Positions 14,767 through 19,962 of a stretch of 19,962 bases of DNA are shown here, piece by piece (position 1 is the first letter of the stretch; each line of letters starts with the position of its first letter). The translations under genes were made by a program, and so were the position numbers. Origin of the DNA: Acidimicrobiaceae bacterium (lineage in GTDB: Bacteria > Actinomycetota > Acidimicrobiia > Acidimicrobiales > Acidimicrobiaceae); the NCBI GenBank assembly GCA_013044415.1, contig JABEUO010000035.1, positions 1 to 19,962 of the forward strand, given 5' to 3'. Under the pieces are notes generated by a model. It did no database searches, was not told where the DNA came from, and was given only the letters and a program-made list of their open reading frames with translations.

Positions 14767-14792
14767 ATCGGTCAAGAGTACCATAGGCACAT

Positions 14793-14818
14793 CTCAAAGC
14801 CCACGATTGAGCCTTTTT
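14793..14818 (+). terminator. Weak candidate terminator after the DUF779 gene
   Basis: CTCAA (14793-14797) can pair with TTGAG (14807-14811) around a 9-base loop, followed two bases later by five T residues. The stem is short and AT-rich, so this is only a possibility. Its position 27 bases after the stop, facing a convergent gene, is suitable. Confidence 0.3.
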
Positions 14819-15047
14819 CTTGCTCCAGGGCCTACCCAGACCAAGATTGTTCGTTTGTCGCCAGGTCAACTCCACTGGCAGCTTTCACTAAAAGGTACAA
14901 GCCCACACTTGACTTTTTGACCTCGATCCACTCGAGGCAGAATGACCAATCTAGAAATACGTCCGAGCCAGAGCAGCTAAAGGTTGCCCTGGTTGCCGCA
15001 GAGGCTTTTTGGCCTTGGACTATCAACGTATCACCTATCAGCGACGG

Positions 15048-16565
15048 CTAACTCCGGCGATAGGTCCTTCGGATTAGCTCAACTCGCGCCAACGCGGTGG
15101 CGCGTCTTGAGTGGTCGCGTGGGTGGAGGTCCGCAATGCGCTGGAACAACTCGACGTCATAGCGAGCCCAAGTACCACTAGCCCAGCGGTCCAAGCTCTC
15201 CAGGTCCCCTTGGTTGAGAACCGCCGCCCTGAGCTGCCACTCAAGGTTCATTCTTTCTTCGGCGATAAACGGCGAGTCAGAGTTTCCTAACACGGGTCCG
15301 ACGTAATTTTCGACCGCTTCGCTCACCCTCCCCTGCCTAAGCTGTTCCCTCAATGAGACGAAGTCCAGGCGCACTGGAAACAGAAATCTATACGGCTTGG
15401 AACCGACCACTTTTGGCCCTAGTAACTTCCGCAATCTCGACATCTCTGCTCGCACGGTAACCGGACTTACCTCACTCCCATAGAGGAATACCGCTACCTG
15501 CTCAGCGGTGACCCCTTTCGGATTAAGGGCCAAAATTACCGCTATTTCACTCTGTCGGCAGGAAAGCTTGATCTCCTGGCCCAGAAAGCGAACTACCGCC
15601 TCCTTTCTGCCCATGGTCTCTATACAAACCTCGACCATTGAAGGAGATATCTCCCCTCGCAGGAAATACCCCTCCCCGCCAGACAACCTCTCGAGGGGTA
15701 CCTCGTTGCCGTTAGGTAGAAGTGCACTTCCCTTAGCGGTATTAAGTTGGAGTCTGCCAGAAATCCAACATTCCGGAGACGAAGCGATTACGACGCCGTG
15801 GCCATCCAGAAGTGCCGACCCGACCTTGCGGTCTGCCCTTTGAAACAACGAGGCGAACTTAGAAGTCAGCTGGTTCCTCTTTGCCTTGATTTCTGCCTGA
15901 CAGGTCGCCGATGCCGCCTTTACCAACGCCAAGCAGTAGGGACTCGAAACCATCTCGTTTCCGGTCAAATCTATGCTACCCAAGACTTGGTTAGAGTCGG
16001 GGTCTCTAATCGGTGCGGCGGCACACGCCCACGATCTAACTGGATCGCTATAGTGCTCGCTTGGATGAATCTGAACCGGAGAACCTATCCTGAGGGATGT
16101 ACCCGGGGCATTCGTACCGGCATGCTCTTCGTCCCAGAGGGCTCCTTCTACAAAGTTCATCCTCGAAGCTTGCCTCAGAGAACTACCATGGCCCTCCACC
16201 CACATTAGACAACCGGACTCATCGGCCACGGCGAGTAGGTTTTCTGAGTCAGAACTGACCTCACCGAGAAGACCCCTGATCAGTCCCATCAGGTCGGATA
16301 GTGGGTGTGCTTCACGCTTGGCCAAAAAGGCACCTTGGTCCTGCTCAACTGGAGGTAGCGATCTGCCCTCAGCGTCCACACCTGCGTCGAGGGACCTCTG
16401 CCAGGACTCCATGACCACCCGACGTACGCCTAAACTAGTGTCGGCGGTGGTAAGAAACTCGTCCCTAGCCCCCTTTAGGTCACAGTCCCCACCGAAGCGC
16501 GACAGAGTAGTGAGCGACGCCGGCTTATCAGCAGCTAATCCAACAACTTCCCTGGTCCTAGGCAA
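15048..16565 (-). CDS. GAF-domain transcriptional regulator, AcoR-like N-terminus without AAA+ domain
   Basis: This 505-residue regulator begins like AcoR-type activators: ESWQRSLDAGVD (53-64) and a GAF sensor domain (about 88-225), with NFVEGALWDEEHAGTNAPGTSL and a conserved SWACAAAPIRD segment. It lacks the sigma-54 AAA+ domain. Instead, residues about 333-392 look like a winged-helix DNA-binding domain (LSCRQSEIAVILAL, then TVRAEMSRLRKLLG) of the OmpR/SARP kind, followed by a helical, BTAD-like tail (SLREQLRQGRVSEAVENY). It therefore should work with the ordinary housekeeping sigma factor. The start is a TTG with AAGGGG 6-7 bases upstream. It converges on the aldehyde dehydrogenase-DUF779 pair and is the natural candidate for their regulator. 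The effector is unknown, perhaps an alcohol, aldehyde or acid. Confidence 0.82.
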   Translation of the reverse strand: MPRTREVVGLAADKPASLTTLSRFGGDCDLKGARDEFLTTADTSLGVRRVVMESWQRSLDAGVDAEGRSLPPVEQDQGAFLAKREAHPLSDLMGLIRGLLGEVSSDSENLLAVADESGCLMWVEGHGSSLRQASRMNFVEGALWDEEHAGTNAPGTSLRIGSPVQIHPSEHYSDPVRSWACAAAPIRDPDSNQVLGSIDLTGNEMVSSPYCLALVKAASATCQAEIKAKRNQLTSKFASLFQRADRKVGSALLDGHGVVIASSPECWISGRLQLNTAKGSALLPNGNEVPLERLSGGEGYFLRGEISPSMVEVCIETMGRKEAVVRFLGQEIKLSCRQSEIAVILALNPKGVTAEQVAVFLYGSEVSPVTVRAEMSRLRKLLGPKVVGSKPYRFLFPVRLDFVSLREQLRQGRVSEAVENYVGPVLGNSDSPFIAEERMNLEWQLRAAVLNQGDLESLDRWASGTWARYDVELFQRIADLHPRDHSRRATALARVELIRRTYRRS

Positions 16566-16633
16566 TTAAGACCCCTTCGGTGAGCGCTTCAAGCAAAATG
16601 AAAACCCAACCCAGATCGCCAGCGAGTGTGACC

Positions 16634-16642
16634 ATTGTAACA
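16634..16642 (-). promoter_or_regulatory. Extended -10 promoter candidate for the GAF regulator
   Basis: On the minus strand TGTTACAAT fits an extended -10 element (TGn followed by TACAAT, 5 of 6 matches). No good -35 is seen, as is usual for extended -10 promoters. The transcript would have a leader of about 60 bases before the TTG start at 16565. Confidence 0.45.
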
Positions 16643-16999
16643 GCAAAATGATCGAATTACTGAATCCAACGATCACTCACCCAGCGATGTATATAACCGA
16701 ATCCTTAGGTTAAGCGAACCCGCCCCAGGGGGAACTGCCGAAGCTCAGGCTGAGACAGAACGTGCGCTTGCCACCATGAATTTGATTAGCCATCCTTCGG
16801 TTTTGCCATGACTTAGCGTTGGAAACATTCGGCCCGTTTCGGGCATCGAGGTCGGCTAGTAATCGAATCACCTTGCCGATTCCGTCGACACCAATTCGAT
16901 CCAAAGGTTTTTTTGTCTCCAAAAGTCCAGTTCAGCGAGGTAAAGCTGACGAATGATCCCATTGCGGATGCTCGAAGGTGGATGTGTACTCCTATAGTT

Positions 17000-17005
17000 T
17001 ATAAT
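17000..17005 (+). promoter_or_regulatory. -10 element candidate for the sulfite reductase operon
   Basis: A perfect TATAAT lies 41 bases before the GTG start, in an AT-rich patch (about 16990-17022) that stands out from its surroundings. There is no recognisable -35 at 16-18 bp upstream, which suggests dependence on an activator. Transcription would start near 17012, within an AT-rich sequence around TGATCA that may carry an operator. Confidence 0.5.
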
Positions 17006-17046
17006 GTTGATCATATTAGTCAGGAATTGAGACAATTGGAGTTACA

Positions 17047-18795
17047 GTGGGGCTAACCGAAGACCAGGGAACCAGCGTTGATAAGTCATCCGTGGAACTT
17101 ATCAAGGAGTCTTCCAACGGCCTACGCGGTTCGATTGCCGACGAGCTCCATAATGGCCTCAGTTCGTTTTCTTCAGATAATGAACAGATCCTGAAATTCC
17201 ACGGAGTATACGCCCAGGACAATAGGGACCTCCGCAAGGAGAGAGTGCGGGCAAGGCTAGAAATCGAGCATATCTGCATGATCAGAATCGCCCTTCCCGG
17301 AGGTGTCATTAGCGCCGAACAGTACCTTGCCATCGATTCTCTAGCGGGAGAATTTAGTAACGCTGCCCTCAGGCTGACCACCCGTCAGGGAATCCAGTTC
17401 CATTTCGTTGTCAAATCCGACCTTGAGGTACTTCTTAAGAGGATCAGTCAGAACCTCCTGACAACCTGGGGTGGCTGCGGAGATGTAGTTCGAAACGTCA
17501 CCGCCTGCCCGAGCTCACCAAGTGGCCTCGATGACGTCGGGTTATCCGAGTTAGCAAAAAAGATATCGTTGCGATACAAGGCACCCTCTGATGCATATCT
17601 TGAGCTTTGGGTTGATGGAGAAAGGATTCCTAACGAGATAATTGGCGCCCCAGGCATCGACACCTCGGTTTACGGAGAAGCGATGCTTCCAAGAAAGTTC
17701 AAGATAGGCCTAGCCCGGTCTTCCGACAACTGCACTGACGTCTTATCCTGCGACCTCGGCATTGTCATCGACGAGGACGACCCGAATAGGGTGAGGATCT
17801 ATGTGGGTGGAGGAATGGGACGATCAGCGTCGGATGAGTCCACCTTCGCTAGGTTGGCGGACCTCCTTGGGGAGGTCGATCGAAAGGATATCTTTGGGGT
17901 CGCTGACGCAATAATCTCGATCCAAAGGGACAATGGCGATCGGCGCGACAGGTCACACGCGAGGTTCAAATATCTAGTTGACCGCTGGGGGGTTGAAACT
18001 GTCCGCAAGGAGGTGGAGCGACTAAGTGGTATCAGAGTTGACCCAGCTATTCCGGATACCTTCTCACAGACCACCGACCACCTTGGTGTGACAAATGATA
18101 TCGATGGTCACTTCGACTTCGGGGTAAAGCTCCCATCGGGCCGGATAAAGGATACACCCGGTCTCTTCTATCTAACCACCATCAGGCGGCTAGTTAAGCT
18201 GGCAAGTCCTAAATTGGCGGTCACCGCCAAGGGGGACCTACTCCTAAAAGAGATACCCGCTCATTTAAAGCCAGACTTCTTCAAGATCCTCCAGGACCTC
18301 CCAGAACTGGATGCTAACTCCCAACCGAAGGTCTTCAGAGAATCATTCGCCTGTGTCGCACTTCCGACATGTGGGCTCGCTTTAGCGGAGTCTGAACGAT
18401 ATCTCCCCTTTTTCCTCGCCGAGTTAACCGAACGTCTGGAGGAACTTGATCTAGCGGATCAGGCCATTGAAGTAAGGATGACCGGCTGCCCTAACGGTTG
18501 TGCCAGGCCGTATTTGGCAGAAATTGGAATCGTCGGAAGGTCTAAGCGCTCTTACGACATCTACCTCGGCGCCGACCGCCAGGGAACACGCCTTGGCAGT
18601 CTCTTCGTCAAAGATGTAGATCGTCAGTCGCTGGTAGACGTACTTACTCCGACCCTCAAGCAATATAGGGACAATCGATTCAAAGGCGAATCCTTCGGCG
18701 ACTTTGTAAACCGTCAGCCGCGTGAGCTGATCGAAACCCTCAGGCCGACACCAAGGGTCAGGATCCGCACAAGCACCTCGGAGGCCGCCCGATGA
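17047..18795 (+). CDS. sirA: Ferredoxin-dependent sulfite (or nitrite) reductase
   Basis: This 582-residue siroheme and [4Fe-4S] enzyme carries out the six-electron reduction of sulfite to sulfide, using ferredoxin. The cluster ligands are CVALPTC (Cys436, Cys442) and CPNGC (Cys481, Cys485). Siroheme and substrate regions include LTTRQGIQFH (110-119), GGCGDVVRNV (142-151) and PRKFKIG (215-221). Two ferredoxin-like half-domains and two nitrite/sulfite reductase domains alternate, as in the family. The start is a GTG with GGAG 5 bases upstream. Nitrite reductases share this architecture, but the neighbours (siroheme synthesis and APS kinase) and absence of nitrate genes favour sulfite. The stop overlaps the next start by 4 bp. 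Confidence 0.92.
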   Translation: MGLTEDQGTSVDKSSVELIKESSNGLRGSIADELHNGLSSFSSDNEQILKFHGVYAQDNRDLRKERVRARLEIEHICMIRIALPGGVISAEQYLAIDSLAGEFSNAALRLTTRQGIQFHFVVKSDLEVLLKRISQNLLTTWGGCGDVVRNVTACPSSPSGLDDVGLSELAKKISLRYKAPSDAYLELWVDGERIPNEIIGAPGIDTSVYGEAMLPRKFKIGLARSSDNCTDVLSCDLGIVIDEDDPNRVRIYVGGGMGRSASDESTFARLADLLGEVDRKDIFGVADAIISIQRDNGDRRDRSHARFKYLVDRWGVETVRKEVERLSGIRVDPAIPDTFSQTTDHLGVTNDIDGHFDFGVKLPSGRIKDTPGLFYLTTIRRLVKLASPKLAVTAKGDLLLKEIPAHLKPDFFKILQDLPELDANSQPKVFRESFACVALPTCGLALAESERYLPFFLAELTERLEELDLADQAIEVRMTGCPNGCARPYLAEIGIVGRSKRSYDIYLGADRQGTRLGSLFVKDVDRQSLVDVLTPTLKQYRDNRFKGESFGDFVNRQPRELIETLRPTPRVRIRTSTSEAAR

Positions 18796-19370
18796 TAGTC
18801 TCATTGCGGCTATCCGGAGTGAAAGTCCTGGTTATTGGTAGCTCCCAGGAGGCACTCGACAGGGCCTATTCCCTGATCCATGAAGGGGCAAAAGTCGTCC
18901 TCTACTCCGCTAACCTTCGACCCAACCCCGAAGGCGGCATTCGCCTGGTTAAAAAAGAACGGCCCTCGATCAGAGAACTCTTCACCGCTCGGGTGGTGAT
19001 AGCTACCGACCGCAACCCAAGGGTCAATTCATGGTTATTCAGATGGAGGTCGGTCTGCGGCTTCTTCTTGAACACCCTCGACGAAAAGGAGACATGCGAC
19101 TTCTACCACATGTCAACGAGGACTCCTCAGCCGGGCATCACCTTAGCGGTCTCCACATCCGGTGCGTCACCGTCGTTTGCTAAGTCGTTGGCGAACCGAC
19201 TTGCCGCCACTATTACTACCACGGACTTCGAAGTCCTCCAGGGACTGGCCGAGATGCGCAGTACCTTGATCGCCGATGGGCATTCCACATTCGGATACAA
19301 CTGGCACGACGCTGAACAAGCACTCCGTTGTCGAATAACAGGCCTTAATACCTCGCAAAAAGCGAGCTAG
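18792..19370 (+). CDS. sirC: Precorrin-2 dehydrogenase / sirohydrochlorin ferrochelatase (siroheme synthase)
   Basis: This 192-residue protein matches the N-terminal, dehydrogenase-ferrochelatase part of CysG (SirC/Met8 type). It makes siroheme, the cofactor of the reductase encoded immediately before it. The Rossmann start is KVLVIGSSQEALDRAYSLI, with GSS in place of the usual GGG. IATDRNPRVNSW and VSTSGASPSFAKSLANRL are family motifs in the expected order. It begins with an ATG inside the overlap ATGA (18792-18795), so translation is coupled to the reductase, a sensible way to match enzyme and cofactor. The methyltransferase half of CysG is absent, so precorrin-2 must come from a separate gene. 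SirC-only (dehydrogenase without iron insertion) cannot be excluded. Confidence 0.85.
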   Translation: MIVSLRLSGVKVLVIGSSQEALDRAYSLIHEGAKVVLYSANLRPNPEGGIRLVKKERPSIRELFTARVVIATDRNPRVNSWLFRWRSVCGFFLNTLDEKETCDFYHMSTRTPQPGITLAVSTSGASPSFAKSLANRLAATITTTDFEVLQGLAEMRSTLIADGHSTFGYNWHDAEQALRCRITGLNTSQKAS

Positions 19371-19495
19371 CGAAAAGATCTATAGAGCGAAAAAATCACC
19401 CATTTGTCGTATTACATCACTATTTTTCTATATCCATCTAATACCTGATACTACGAAAAGTTTCACTAAGATTCCCAAAGCAAAAAAGGAGAATT
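19371..19495 (+). other. AT-rich spacer before APS kinase gene
   Basis: This 125-base AT-rich gap interrupts an otherwise tightly packed cluster. It holds a very good ribosome site, AAGGAG (19486-19491), 4 bases before the next ATG. A weak TTGTCG with a TCTATA 17 bp downstream could form a promoter, but the match is poor and no terminator is visible. The downstream gene may be read from the sirA promoter, from its own, or both. Confidence 0.35.
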
Positions 19496-19962
19496 ATGCC
19501 ACCAGCTAAAGTCTTTGACGCACCGGTCATCTGGTTTACTGGGCCATCGGGTGCCGGAAAATCGACAATCGCCACCGGCGTTCTTAGAGTACTCCAGGAC
19601 AGAGGCGTCGCAGTCGAGGTACTGGACGGTGACGAGATCCGTAATGAGCTCTCTCCTGATCTTGGGTTCACCAAGGCCGACCGAGACCTCCAGGTGAGCC
19701 GACTGGGCTATCTGGCTCACTTACTGTCAAGAAATTCAGTTCTGGTCCTCGTCTCCGCTATAAGTCCCTATCGCGAATCGCGAGATAGGGCACTCTCAAG
19801 GAGCAGAAGGAGGTTCGAAATACACGTCCATGCGGACCTAGACGTTCTGATAGCTCGCGATACGAAGGGGCTTTACCGCCGGGCGATAGCCGGCGAAATC
19901 AGCGGACTCACCGGATATGACGACCCCTACGAGGCCCCTTTGGATCCTGACCTAGTAATCGA
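19496..19962 (+). CDS. cysC: Adenylylsulfate (APS) kinase, 3' end outside the window
   Basis: About 155 codons are present and the frame is open at the right edge, so the gene is partial. The product phosphorylates APS to PAPS. Walker A is GPSGAGKS (16-23); LDGDEIRNEL (42-51) binds substrate; SAISPYRESRDR (86-97) matches the family's SPYRxxR active-site segment; KGLYRRA and the lid segment TGYDDPYEAP are also diagnostic. The ATG has AAGGAG 4 bases upstream. With sirA and sirC on the same strand it forms an assimilatory sulfate reduction cluster. The missing end could hide a fusion to sulfate adenylyltransferase, since known APS kinases occur both alone and fused. Confidence 0.92.
   Translation, partial: MPPAKVFDAPVIWFTGPSGAGKSTIATGVLRVLQDRGVAVEVLDGDEIRNELSPDLGFTKADRDLQVSRLGYLAHLLSRNSVLVLVSAISPYRESRDRALSRSRRRFEIHVHADLDVLIARDTKGLYRRAIAGEISGLTGYDDPYEAPLDPDLVI

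Larger units (their letters stand above)
16566..17046. other. Divergent intergenic region between GAF regulator and sulfite reductase
   Basis: This 481-base region separates divergent genes and contains a promoter candidate near each end (listed separately). The centre (about 16700-16920) holds several small inverted repeats on plus: CTCAGGCTGAG near 16755, GCCCGTTTCGGGC near 16832, and ATCGAAT/ATTCGAT at 16862-16868 and 16894-16900, followed by a run of seven T at 16908-16914. It could encode a small RNA or leader on plus, but no known RNA family was recognised. A minus-strand frame of 70 codons (16922-16710) also crosses it without family resemblance. Confidence 0.4.

Noticed and set aside
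14832..15026. 64-codon minus-strand frame after the GAF regulator
   Set aside because: It has a TTG start, only a weak AGGTG ribosome site and no recognisable motif; the 281-base convergent gap has no better gene.
16735..16775. Glycine- or SAM-riboswitch-like words (GCCGAAG, CTCAGGC, GACAGAAC) before sirA
   Set aside because: The order and spacing do not match either aptamer and the supporting stems are missing.
16710..16922. 70-codon minus-strand frame upstream of sirA
   Set aside because: It has a TTG start without a ribosome site and no family resemblance. It is noted under the intergenic region instead.

Overview
The window reads as ordinary chromosome of a moderate-GC actinobacterium (low-to-mid 50s % GC by eye). 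The case rests on three things. It has a DnaE1-type replicative polymerase of 1186 residues. It has an alcohol dehydrogenase of the NDMA-dependent family beside a mycofactocin-type glycosyltransferase. It has an aldehyde dehydrogenase/DUF779 pair beside a GAF-domain regulator. The moderate GC together with mycofactocin-type genes makes me think of acidophilic Acidimicrobiia, but that is inference. TTG and GTG starts are common.

Left part (1-5100): an unassigned first 0.36 kb is followed by a TetR regulator on +. It converges with a minus-strand oxyanion uptake operon, read right to left. The operon starts with an XRE-type regulator fused to a molybdate-binding-like domain. Next comes a lipoprotein of the ModA/WtpA type, then one polypeptide that fuses an ABC permease to its ATPase. 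The regulator, the spacer and both transporter genes each carry a short tandem repeat.

Middle (5100-9550): dnaE and a small unrecognised gene lie on the minus strand and end at a clear rho-independent terminator.

Alcohol/aldehyde region (9550-16570): NDMA-dependent alcohol dehydrogenase, an MftF-like glycosyltransferase, an ExaC/AldB-type aldehyde dehydrogenase and a DUF779 protein lie on +, facing a GAF-domain transcription factor on minus. A coherent reading is that an alcohol is oxidised to an aldehyde with electrons passed to glycosylated mycofactocin. The aldehyde is then oxidised to the acid by the NAD-dependent enzyme, and the GAF regulator senses a metabolite and controls the second step. 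The genes for mycofactocin biosynthesis are not in the window.

Right part (16570-19962): ferredoxin-type sulfite reductase, the enzyme that makes its siroheme (4-bp overlap) and the start of an APS kinase gene form an assimilatory sulfate reduction cluster on +, running off the right edge.

The best leads are the fused transporter with a strong internal start, the 20-bp-periodic operator-like array at an apparently leaderless regulator promoter, the mycofactocin-type gene set, and a perfect 15-bp palindrome between dnaE and the alcohol dehydrogenase gene. I saw no tRNA, rRNA, CRISPR array or insertion sequence.
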